Shown here in pieces: positions 1 to 5,764 of a stretch of 11,352 nt of DNA (within the stretch, counting starts at the first letter, position 1; each line of letters begins with the position of its first letter). The notes beneath the pieces are model-generated. The model made no database searches and had not been told where the DNA came from. It was given only the letters and a program-made list of their open reading frames with translations. The stretch is from assembly GCA_910586285.1 (NCBI GenBank), contig CAJUGR010000063.1, positions 1 to 11,352 on the forward strand. The letters are read 5' to 3'. The translations under genes and the position numbers were made by a program. The stretch comes from an uncultured Erysipelotrichaceae bacterium. Its GTDB lineage: Bacteria > Bacillota_I > Bacilli_A > Erysipelotrichales > Erysipelotrichaceae.

Positions 1-755
1 TAACCGATATTCAAGGTATGGAAGATCATTTCGGCGATATGGACTTTAAAGTTGCCGGAACGGCAGAGGGCATTACTGCCTTACAGATGGATATCAAAGT
101 TACCGGAATTACCGAGGCTATCTTCAAAGAAGCATTGGCACAGGCGAAAAAAGCTCGAGCGGAAATTTTAGCCAATATGGCGAAGGCAATTAATAAACCG
201 CGTGAAGATGTCGGAAAATATGCACCGAAGTTAACCACCTTCATGATCGATCCTGATAAGATTCGCGAAGTCATTGGACCAAACGGTAAGATGATCAACA
301 AAATCATCGAGGAATGTGATGATGTACAGATTGATATTGAGGATGACGGTCAGGTGATTGTATATCATATGAACCGCGAATCTATCAATAAGGCTGTTGA
401 TATGATTAAAGACATTGTAAGAGTTGCCAAAGTCGGTGATATCTATGATGCCAAAGTTGTCAGAATTGAAAAATACGGAGCATTTGTGAATTTGTTTGGT
501 TCTACGGATGGTTTGGTACATGTTTCCAAACTGCGTCATGAACGGGTAGAAAAAGTGGAAGATGTTGTGAAACTGGGAGATACGATTCAAGTCAAAGTGA
601 CAGAAATCGATGATCATGGTAAAATTAACGTCTCTGCAAAGGCTCTGTTGCCAAAACCGAAGGAAGCGAAAAGCGATCATCCTACGGAAGAAAAGAAGGA
701 AGTGAGACGCAAATCCCGCTTCCAGCAAGAGGAGATCAAGGGCAAAGAAGAATAG
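1..755 (+). CDS. pnp: polyribonucleotide nucleotidyltransferase (PNPase), C-terminal part
   Basis: This is the 3' portion of PNPase, the phosphorolytic 3'-5' exoribonuclease of RNA turnover; the 5' part lies outside the window. The frame is open from base 3 and already reads TDIQGMED before the first in-frame ATG at 18, so that ATG is internal. The fragment starts at the end of the second RNase PH domain, with the conserved GDMDFKVAGT metal/phosphate-site segment. A KH domain follows (nt ~228-425, GxxG loop IGPNGK at ~273-290), then an S1 RNA-binding domain (~432-650; KYGAFVNLFGSTDGLVHVS). The last ~35 residues are a charged Lys/Glu-rich tail, typical for the family. The stop is TAG at 753-755, followed at once by an intrinsic terminator, so pnp ends its transcript here. 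Identification is certain; only the 5' end is missing. Confidence 0.97.
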   Translation, partial: TDIQGMEDHFGDMDFKVAGTAEGITALQMDIKVTGITEAIFKEALAQAKKARAEILANMAKAINKPREDVGKYAPKLTTFMIDPDKIREVIGPNGKMINKIIEECDDVQIDIEDDGQVIVYHMNRESINKAVDMIKDIVRVAKVGDIYDAKVVRIEKYGAFVNLFGSTDGLVHVSKLRHERVEKVEDVVKLGDTIQVKVTEIDDHGKINVSAKALLPKPKEAKSDHPTEEKKEVRRKSRFQQEEIKGKEE

Positions 756-763
756 ATGTCATG

Positions 764-794
764 AGAAGTGAATCAATTTCACTTCTTTTCCTTT
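764..794 (+). terminator. intrinsic terminator of pnp
   Basis: AGAAGTGAA (764-772) pairs perfectly with TTCACTTCT (778-786) around a 5-nt loop. A T-rich tail follows (TTTTCCTTTT, 786-795). It lies 8 nt after the pnp stop. The stem is AT-rich and the tail is broken by CC, so termination may be partial. Confidence 0.75.
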
Positions 795-817
795 TGTGAC
801 AATCATAATGTCACAAA
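793..817. promoter_or_regulatory. perfect 9-bp inverted repeat, candidate operator
   Basis: TTTGTGACA (793-801) and TGTCACAAA (809-817) are exact reverse complements separated by 7 nt. The dyad ends 3 nt before the extended -10 of the following gene, so it covers the -35 region where a repressor or activator would bind. It is not part of the pnp terminator hairpin. It does not match CRP/FNR spacing (TGTGA-N6-TCACA) or the GlnR box. The cognate regulator is unknown. Confidence 0.5.
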
Positions 818-820
818 GTT

Positions 821-829
821 TGATACACT
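821..829 (+). promoter_or_regulatory. extended -10 promoter for the small ORF
   Basis: TGATACACT is a TGn-extended -10 with hexamer TACACT (824-829, 4 of 6 to consensus). No good -35 sits 16-18 nt upstream; that place is taken by the inverted repeat. Initiation near 836 would leave an unusually short leader, with the GAGGTG ribosome site at its very 5' end. Confidence 0.4.
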
Positions 830-847
830 GTTTTTGAGGTGATTGAA

Positions 848-1069
848 ATGGAAATTATGACATTTGCAGATTTTTTAAGCAAAGTTAAGCGTAACTTTCA
901 TCCGTTACGCTATGAAAGTGATATTCACTATCGCAGTGTGTTGTTTCATCAGTATGGCGAAAGTTATCGCTATTATTGTCGTATGCATCATTTGGTACAT
1001 GAATATGATACGATTGCTTATGATGTAAGGCAGTATGAACAGCGCCTGGTTCTGTGGCGCTCACAATGA
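848..1069 (+). CDS. small Tyr/His/Arg-rich orphan protein (73 aa)
   Basis: I do not recognise this family. The start is ATG 848, placed 6 nt after a clear GAGGTG site (836-841); the in-frame GTG at 839 is part of that ribosome site and is unlikely to be used. The product is 73 residues with no signal peptide or membrane segment. Composition is unusual: about 9 Tyr, 6 His and 8 Arg, with runs such as ESYRYYCRMHH. One Cys lies within the His-rich stretch, so metal or nucleic-acid binding is possible but unproven. The gene stands alone between the pnp terminator and the trmB leader and has its own promoter and dyad. Strong ribosome site, tight start spacing and dedicated promoter argue that it is real. 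Function unknown. Confidence 0.65.
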   Translation: MEIMTFADFLSKVKRNFHPLRYESDIHYRSVLFHQYGESYRYYCRMHHLVHEYDTIAYDVRQYEQRLVLWRSQ

Positions 1070-1100
1070 TATGAAAAAAAGATAGGGGAAGAAACCGGAA

Positions 1101-1111
1101 TATGATAAAAT
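1101..1111 (+). promoter_or_regulatory. candidate -10 region upstream of mini-ORF/trmB
   Basis: This AT-rich stretch holds TATGAT (1101-1106, 5 of 6) and, overlapping it, a TGn-extended TAAAAT (1103-1111). No convincing -35 is seen. It is the only plausible start site between the orphan gene and trmB, and no terminator separates those two, so readthrough from the upstream promoter is also possible. Confidence 0.3.
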
Positions 1112-1128
1112 AGTGAAGAGGTGAACGT

Positions 1129-1185
1129 ATGAATTGGCTAAAAAACAATGTACTATTTGTAACAGATCGGACTGGTGAATTATGA
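1129..1185 (+). CDS. 18-codon mini-ORF overlapping the trmB start (possible leader peptide)
   Basis: ATG 1129 follows a strong GAAGAGGTG ribosome site (1115-1123) at 5-nt spacing. It opens an 18-codon frame, MNWLKNNVLFVTDRTGEL, ending in TGA at 1183-1185. That stop overlaps the trmB ATG (1182-1184) as ATGA, the usual arrangement for translational coupling. trmB itself has only a poor ribosome site (GGTGA, 3 nt from its ATG), so ribosomes finishing the mini-ORF may supply trmB initiation. The peptide has no repeated codon run of the classical amino-acid attenuation type. It could also be the remnant of a lost upstream gene. Translation is inferred from the ribosome site alone. Confidence 0.4.
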   Translation: MNWLKNNVLFVTDRTGEL

Positions 1186-1850
1186 GAATGCGTAAACTAC
1201 CTTGGGCAGCGGAGTATCTTGATCAAGCGGCGGTTGTCACATCGAATCCATGCGATCATCAGGGATGTTGGAAACAGAAGCTGCATACCGATGAGCTTCA
1301 TGTAGAAATCGGCTGTGGGAAAGGTGATTATCTATTGGAAATGAGCAAAATGTATCCGCAGTCAGGATGGATCGGCGTTGAAAAGGATCAAAGTGTCGCT
1401 GCGATTGCGGCTCGTAAATATGAACAGGCAAGTGATACACAGGATAATGCGTCAATCATTGTAGGGGATGCACAAGAGATAGAAACTTGGTTTGAATCGG
1501 GTGAAATCGATGTTTTACATTTAAATTTTTCTGATCCGTGGCCGAAAAAAAGAGCCCATAAAAAACGCCTTTCTCATGCGGCGTTTATCGCTCGTTATGG
1601 CCGCTTGATTCAGGATCAGGGAGAAATACAGATGAAGACCGACAACGCTTCCTTATTTGCATTTTCCGTTTTACAATTCCAGGAAGCCGGCTGGTTTTTG
1701 CATGAGATTGATTTGGATTATCGTCGGGAAGCGCATGAAGAAGATGCCGTTACAGAATATGAACAGCGCTTTATGAGTCGCAATCAGCCAATCTATCGCG
1801 CGGTGTGGAAAAAGATTCCTTATGTAAATAAAGATAAAAAGAAGCGATGA
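1182..1850 (+). CDS. trmB: tRNA (guanine-N7-)-methyltransferase
   Basis: TrmB uses S-adenosylmethionine to make m7G at position 46 in the tRNA variable loop; it is a cytosolic Rossmann-fold enzyme. At 222 aa the length is normal. The N-terminus MRMRKLPWAAEYL matches the family's usual opening, which supports ATG 1182 over ATG 1188. Visible motifs are the SAM-binding EIGCGKG (res. 42-48), the acidic end of the second strand at VEKDQ (66-70), the family signature SDPWPKKRAHKKR (117-129), KTDN (152-155) and the C-terminal TEYEQRF (191-197), which contributes to tRNA and SAM binding. Nothing essential is missing. Its start overlaps the stop of the 18-codon mini-ORF, while its own ribosome site is weak, suggesting coupled translation. 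No terminator follows; a new promoter lies about 100-130 nt downstream. Confidence 0.96.
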   Translation: MRMRKLPWAAEYLDQAAVVTSNPCDHQGCWKQKLHTDELHVEIGCGKGDYLLEMSKMYPQSGWIGVEKDQSVAAIAARKYEQASDTQDNASIIVGDAQEIETWFESGEIDVLHLNFSDPWPKKRAHKKRLSHAAFIARYGRLIQDQGEIQMKTDNASLFAFSVLQFQEAGWFLHEIDLDYRREAHEEDAVTEYEQRFMSRNQPIYRAVWKKIPYVNKDKKKR

Positions 1851-1950
1851 TGACAAGGAAGAATTTGGAAAACCGTTGTAAATAAAAATATGATGGAAGA
1901 GGCTTGATACGGTGTGATGGCAAAATCATTGCTTTCCGCTAAAAAAACTA

Positions 1951-1978
1951 TTCTTTCTTTCCGATTACATGATATAAT
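1951..1978 (+). promoter_or_regulatory. promoter with perfect extended -10
   Basis: TGATATAAT (1970-1978) is a consensus TGn-extended -10. The -35 is weak (TTCTTT, 1951-1956; 16-nt spacer). Initiation near 1985 gives a leader of about 25 nt carrying AGGAGG (1998-2003). The promoter lies inside the upstream in-frame extension of the lipoprotein ORF, which argues against any start before 2010. The 159-nt gap between trmB and the lipoprotein holds nothing else recognisable. Confidence 0.65.
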
Positions 1979-2009
1979 AAATAAGAATGTAAATGTTAGG
2001 AGGAAAACC

Positions 2010-2774
2010 ATGAAAAAAGCTTTTGCGGCTGTGATGTGTTTACTATTATTAAGCGGCTGCATAAGTCAAGCCGATTTACCGCAGCGTGTGTTGGAACAGC
2101 TGACGACTTTTGCCAAAGAAACAGGCACTGTGGGAATTAATCGCAGAAAAGGTTATTATTCCTATTATTTACCCCAAGGGGTAGGTCAACGGGATGCCAA
2201 TGAACTTAGTGAGGTATTGGTAAAAGACGGATACCGTGTGGTGATGAATTTCGATCCCAGTTCCATCGTCATTAAGAATTATTATGGGGATACAGAAGAA
2301 ACGGATGAAACAACAAAAACGGATACAGCGAAGGCTCCGCAAAAACAAGATGTTTTGAAGCAAGTCGAACTGATGGAGCCGACAATGGATAAACAACCGA
2401 CAAAGATCGTATATCGCGGAAACTATCTTAATGCCACACAGGAAGTGCTTCCTTATACACTCCAATTAATGGCGAGTAACGGTTATTATCTCGTTTATTT
2501 GGATGGGGCCTTGATCAAGCTATATGCATATGTTCCCGGCGGTGAAATTTCAGCCGTTTTGCGAGCGATGTTGACGTTGATGATATCCGTTGAATATGAT
2601 GAAACGAAGATATTGAAGGACTATTCGTTAAAATCCATCCCTCAGACAAAAAAGAAAAATTTGGATTATTTGGAAAAAAATATCCCTTCCAGCGGTTCTT
2701 TAGGAGAATTGTTAGAGGGTGATGACAGTAATACTGTGCCGCAGGGAGATGCGACATCAGAGGAGGAACAATGA
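2010..2774 (+). CDS. lipoprotein of unknown function
   Basis: The start is ATG 2010, 6 nt after AGGAGG; the frame extends upstream to 1914, but a promoter lies in that extension and the signal peptide begins exactly at 2010. The 254-aa product has a short Lys start, a hydrophobic core and a lipobox LSGC with Cys17, so it should be lipidated and held on the outer face of the membrane. The mature protein has a Tyr-rich first segment (GYYSYYLP), a Thr/Lys/Asp-rich linker (~res. 105-125), a second segment containing GYYLVYLDGALIKLYAYVP, and an acidic tail ending EEEQ. I do not recognise the family. Its TGA overlaps the start region of the thioredoxin-like gene, so the two are co-translated. By position it replaces ytpQ (DUF1444) next to the thioredoxin gene in Bacillus, but I see no DUF1444 similarity. 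Confidence 0.88.
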   Translation: MKKAFAAVMCLLLLSGCISQADLPQRVLEQLTTFAKETGTVGINRRKGYYSYYLPQGVGQRDANELSEVLVKDGYRVVMNFDPSSIVIKNYYGDTEETDETTKTDTAKAPQKQDVLKQVELMEPTMDKQPTKIVYRGNYLNATQEVLPYTLQLMASNGYYLVYLDGALIKLYAYVPGGEISAVLRAMLTLMISVEYDETKILKDYSLKSIPQTKKKNLDYLEKNIPSSGSLGELLEGDDSNTVPQGDATSEEEQ

Positions 2775-3112
2775 TGAATATGAAAGAGTATATGAAAACA
2801 ATTCAGACAGAAACGGAATATGCACAGATCAAAGCAACGGATCAAGTCAGCGTTTTTGTCTTCAGTGCTGTATGGTGTCCGGATTGTCGCTTCATTGAAC
2901 CGTTTATGCCGAAACTGACGGAAAAGTACAAAGATTATACATTTTATTATATTGATCGTGATCAATGGATTTCACTGGCTCAGGAAGAAATGGTGATGGG
3001 TATTCCCAGTTTTATCGCTTATCGAAACGGCGAGGAGTTGGGACGATTTGTATCAAAATTACGTAAGAGCGAGGCAGAAATCGATGTCTTTTTGGCTTCA
3101 TTATCCAAATAA
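2774..3112 (+). CDS. thioredoxin-family protein (YtpP-like)
   Basis: This is a 112-aa single-domain thioredoxin-fold protein, probably a cytosolic thiol-disulfide oxidoreductase since no signal peptide is present. The active site is WCPDC (W34, C35, C38) after strand SVFVFSAV, and the cis-proline loop is GIPSF (P78). CPDC instead of CGPC is typical of thioredoxin-like side branches such as Bacillus YtpP rather than the main TrxA. Three clustered ATGs are possible: 2771 (ATGA overlap with the lipoprotein stop, 4 nt after AGGAGG), 2774 (7-nt spacing, chosen) and 2780. Position in the trmB-murC interval matches ytpP in B. subtilis. Coupling to a surface lipoprotein is curious for a cytosolic oxidoreductase; a functional link is not shown. 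Confidence 0.93.
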   Translation: MNMKEYMKTIQTETEYAQIKATDQVSVFVFSAVWCPDCRFIEPFMPKLTEKYKDYTFYYIDRDQWISLAQEEMVMGIPSFIAYRNGEELGRFVSKLRKSEAEIDVFLASLSK

Positions 3113-3145
3113 CAGCAAAGAATCATAAAAGAGAGGATGAGCAGT

Positions 3146-3934
3146 GTGAGTGTATTTAAGAAATTGGTAGGATTCCTGTTTGAAGAAGAAGAGGATCTGG
3201 AAGATGATGAGTTGGAAGATTTCTCATTTTTGGAAGAAAAGGAAGAAGAACCGCTTCCTAAAGAAATAGTAAATATTCGCCGTCCGAAAGCACGGGAAGT
3301 GAAGGAAACTCCGCAGCATCATTCGGCTGTGTCAGAGGCATCTTTTGGTCAACCTGCTGCTAAAGAAACAAAGTTTACCAGTATTGAAGTCAGTGAGCAG
3401 GAAGCGCCGAAGCGTACTCAGGCACCAAAAGAGCGTATTGTCGGCAGTAAGCGCAATGTAAAGCGCAGCGAACCAATTCGTAAAGAATTTGAATTTACCC
3501 CGGTGATCTCTCCGATTTTCGGCGTGGATGAAGAAACGGAAAATACGCGTTCGGGATCACCCAAAGTGGATATTCCGCCGCTAAGAGCCACGATTGCGAC
3601 AGCGCCGAAAAAAAATCCGCTTGGTACGGTTCTTTCACCGATGTACGGTGCAAATGAATTGGAAGAATTCGAAGAAGAAGCGAAGACCCGCTTGGAAAAT
3701 GAAAGCGAGGCCAAATATGCGATGGACGGATTTGACGATGTGGATGAGGTGGAGATTGCTTACGATGATGAGGAAATCGATGAGACGGAAATCGTACGGG
3801 TACCTTTGGAAGAATTGTTAAGCAATGAGGAACAGAGTGAACAAAGTGACGATTTATTACAATTCAGTCTTTTTGGCGATGATGAAACGATCAGCACCGA
3901 AAAGGCAGAGGATACATATACTATAAAAGAATAA
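3146..3934 (+). CDS. acidic low-complexity protein with two SPx[FY]G motifs
   Basis: I do not recognise this family with confidence. The start is taken as GTG 3146 because GAGAGG (3131-3136) is directly against the in-frame ATG 3137, leaving no spacer, but 9 nt from the GTG; the protein is then 262 aa. A short amphipathic N-terminus (MSVFKKLVGFLF) precedes a dense Glu/Asp tract (res. ~13-36), a basic Lys/Arg-rich stretch (~45-115) and a second acidic half. Two related short motifs stand out: TPVISPIFG (118-126) and GTVLSPMYG (160-168), 42 residues apart. There is no enzyme domain, and most of the chain looks disordered. It ends 17 nt before murC. In B. subtilis the division DNA translocase gene sftA lies on this side of murC, so a division-related adaptor role is a reasonable guess only. 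Confidence 0.8.
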   Translation: MSVFKKLVGFLFEEEEDLEDDELEDFSFLEEKEEEPLPKEIVNIRRPKAREVKETPQHHSAVSEASFGQPAAKETKFTSIEVSEQEAPKRTQAPKERIVGSKRNVKRSEPIRKEFEFTPVISPIFGVDEETENTRSGSPKVDIPPLRATIATAPKKNPLGTVLSPMYGANELEEFEEEAKTRLENESEAKYAMDGFDDVDEVEIAYDDEEIDETEIVRVPLEELLSNEEQSEQSDDLLQFSLFGDDETISTEKAEDTYTIKE

Positions 3935-3951
3935 AAGAGGTGACGATTACG

Positions 3952-5256
3952 ATGTTGTATCATTTTATCGGGATTAAAGGATCCGGTATGGCTTCTTTGG
4001 CTACCATCATGGCTGATTGCGGGGAAGTTGTACAAGGATCGGACATTGAAAAATATATTTTTACCCAACAGGCTTTAGAAGAACGTAAGATTAAAATCCT
4101 ACCCTTTGATCCAGATAATATTATTGAGGGCTCGGTAGTGATTATCGGTAATGCTTTTGATGAGGATCACCCGGAAGTCGAAAGGGCTCGTTCCCTGGCT
4201 TCGGTAACATGTTATCGTTATCATGAGTTTTTGGGGCATTTGATGGAACGTTACTGTACGATATCGGTGGCTGGTACGCATGGTAAGACAACGACAACCG
4301 GAATGCTTGCACATGTGATGGCACAAAAGGCACCCAGTGGCTATTTGATTGGAGATGGCAGCGGATATATGCCGCAAAGCGCCCAATATTTTGTGGTGGA
4401 ATCATGTGAATATCAACGACATTTTCTCGCTTATCGGCCTCAATATGCCATCGTTACCAATATAGAATTGGATCATGTGGATTATTACCGTGACATGGAT
4501 GACTATCAGGATGCATTTCAAAGTTTCGTCAATCAAGTTCAAAAGGGCGTAGTACTGTTTGGTGATGATCCTCAAGTTCGCGCTTTGAACGTCACACAAG
4601 AACATTTATATTATGGATTGGGAGAACATAATGATGTGCGGGCTGTGTCTGTGCATCAAGGCAGTGACGGTATGCAATTTGATGTTTTGTATAAAAATCA
4701 ACCTTTCGGCAGTTTTAAATTGCCGTTTGTTGGGAAACCTTTTTTATGGAATACATTAGGCGTGATCGCTGTCGGTATTATGGAAGGAATGGATGCGGCA
4801 ACATTACAGGAAGCACTGGCATCCTTTCCCGGTGTAAAACGTCGTTTTCATGAAGAAGTCGAGAATAATAACGTGTATATTGATGACTATGCGCATCATC
4901 CCACGGCAATTCGCTTAGTGATCGAAGCGGCTCGGATGAAATATCCCGATCGCAAAATCATAGCGGTGTTTAAGCCGGATCGCTTTTCCCGCATTGCTTA
5001 TTTCTTAACCGAATTTGCTCGAGCATTGGATCAAGCTGATGAAGTATATCTCTGTGAATTTCCGGAAAACGCTCAAAAAGAAGCAGGCGTTTCAGTTACG
5101 ATTAAGGACTTGGCTTGTCAGAGTGAAAAGGGCGTTGTGATTCGTGAAGATGAAATCGGTGCTAAGCAGTTGGCAGCACAAGGGCCGGCAGTCTATTTGT
5201 TCATGTCTTCCAAAGATATATATAAACTTAAAAATATTGTAAAAAGTTTTCAATGA
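3952..5256 (+). CDS. murC: UDP-N-acetylmuramate--L-alanine ligase
   Basis: MurC adds L-alanine to UDP-MurNAc with ATP hydrolysis, the first peptide step of cytosolic peptidoglycan precursor synthesis. The start is ATG 3952, 9 nt after AAGAGGTG; the GTG at 3940 is part of that ribosome site. The protein is 434 aa, normal for the family. The N-terminal UDP-binding domain opens with HFIGIKGSGM (res. 4-13). The central ATP-grasp-like Mur ligase domain carries AGTHGKTTTTGM (107-118), the NIELDHVDYY segment (170-179) and FPGVKRRFH (292-300). The C-terminal domain begins near DDYAHHP (311-317), the conserved alanine-ligase signature. All key motifs are present. It lies 17 nt after the acidic protein gene and so is likely in the same transcript. 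A further promoter follows it. Confidence 0.97.
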   Translation: MLYHFIGIKGSGMASLATIMADCGEVVQGSDIEKYIFTQQALEERKIKILPFDPDNIIEGSVVIIGNAFDEDHPEVERARSLASVTCYRYHEFLGHLMERYCTISVAGTHGKTTTTGMLAHVMAQKAPSGYLIGDGSGYMPQSAQYFVVESCEYQRHFLAYRPQYAIVTNIELDHVDYYRDMDDYQDAFQSFVNQVQKGVVLFGDDPQVRALNVTQEHLYYGLGEHNDVRAVSVHQGSDGMQFDVLYKNQPFGSFKLPFVGKPFLWNTLGVIAVGIMEGMDAATLQEALASFPGVKRRFHEEVENNNVYIDDYAHHPTAIRLVIEAARMKYPDRKIIAVFKPDRFSRIAYFLTEFARALDQADEVYLCEFPENAQKEAGVSVTIKDLACQSEKGVVIREDEIGAKQLAAQGPAVYLFMSSKDIYKLKNIVKSFQ

Positions 5257-5258
5257 AC

Positions 5259-5287
5259 TTGTAATCACTTTCAAAGTGTTGTAGAAT
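5259..5287 (+). promoter_or_regulatory. promoter of ytxG-like/ccpA operon with dyad in the spacer
   Basis: TTGTAA (5259-5264) and TAGAAT (5282-5287, 5 of 6) are separated by exactly 17 nt. The spacer holds a perfect 13-bp palindrome, CACTTT-C-AAAGTG (5266-5278), a natural place for a repressor. No T-tract follows, so it is not a murC terminator. The -10 ends 8 nt before GAGGTG, giving a very short leader. Confidence 0.6.
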
Positions 5288-5305
5288 AATAAAAGAGGTG
5301 TGTTT

Positions 5306-5764
5306 ATGGAACTTGATCAGCTATTAAATCTTACCAGTACGGTAGCGGGAAAACTGCTACCGATTTTCGGGGCAACAGCACTGGTATTCCTGATAATTTT
5401 CCTGCGTAAATTAATCGCTCTGTTGGTATCGGCGAATGATACGGTCGTTTCCTTGAAAAGCACTCTGGACAGTGCCAATAAGCAGATAGAGGCTCTGGAT
5501 AAACCAATGCAAACGCTGAATGAAATCAGTGATACTATCGATAATGTGCATGATGCCAGCAAAAGCGTTTTGCGCAGTCTTATAACTTCGTTGATCGATA
5601 ATATCGGCGCCTTGATCCGATCGGTAAATGAAAAGAACGAGGAAATCAAGAAGAAGACGGAGACATTGAAAAATAAAAAATCAGAATCATTAAAAAATGT
5701 GAATGAAGAAGCAATCATACGAGGTGAAGAAAATGAATCAGTTCAGCAATCAGAAAACGGATGA
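5306..5764 (+). CDS. YtxG/DUF948-like membrane-anchored coiled-coil protein
   Basis: The start is ATG 5306, 5 nt after AAAGAGGTG; the GTG at 5300 belongs to the ribosome site. The 152-aa product has one N-terminal membrane segment (res. ~18-41, LLPIFGATALVFLIIFL region) with no cleavage site. A helical stretch rich in heptad-like hydrophobics follows (~45-120), then a Lys/Glu-rich tail. This plan, and the segment spanning DTVVSLKSTLDSANKQI, fits the DUF948/YtxG family of small general-stress-type membrane proteins. Position directly after murC and before a YtxH-position gene and ccpA agrees with the B. subtilis order murC-ytxG-ytxH-...-ccpA. Its last 32 nt overlap the next gene. The molecular function of YtxG proteins is not known to me. 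Family assignment rests on architecture and synteny. Confidence 0.82.
   Translation: MELDQLLNLTSTVAGKLLPIFGATALVFLIIFLRKLIALLVSANDTVVSLKSTLDSANKQIEALDKPMQTLNEISDTIDNVHDASKSVLRSLITSLIDNIGALIRSVNEKNEEIKKKTETLKNKKSESLKNVNEEAIIRGEENESVQQSENG

Noticed and set aside
231..728. 165-codon reverse-strand ORF opposite pnp
   Set aside because: It is a shadow of the conserved KH/S1 coding region, with no ribosome site and no recognisable protein.
1914..2009. N-terminal extension of the lipoprotein ORF (32 extra residues)
   Set aside because: A perfect extended -10 promoter lies inside it, it has no ribosome site, and the signal peptide with lipobox begins at ATG 2010 behind AGGAGG.
1851..2009. Possible small RNA or terminator between trmB and the lipoprotein gene
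   Set aside because: No stable stem followed by a T-run was found; only the promoter at 1951-1978 can be supported.
3594..3821. 75-codon + strand ORF (MRQRRKK...) inside the acidic protein gene
   Set aside because: It is an out-of-frame reading of a GA-rich acidic coding region, giving an artificial Arg/Trp/Met-rich product with no ribosome site.
5317..5718. 133-codon reverse-strand ORF opposite the ytxG-like gene
   Set aside because: Its Phe/Ser-rich hydrophobic product is the antisense reading of a Lys/Glu-rich coiled coil, and no promoter or ribosome site is seen.
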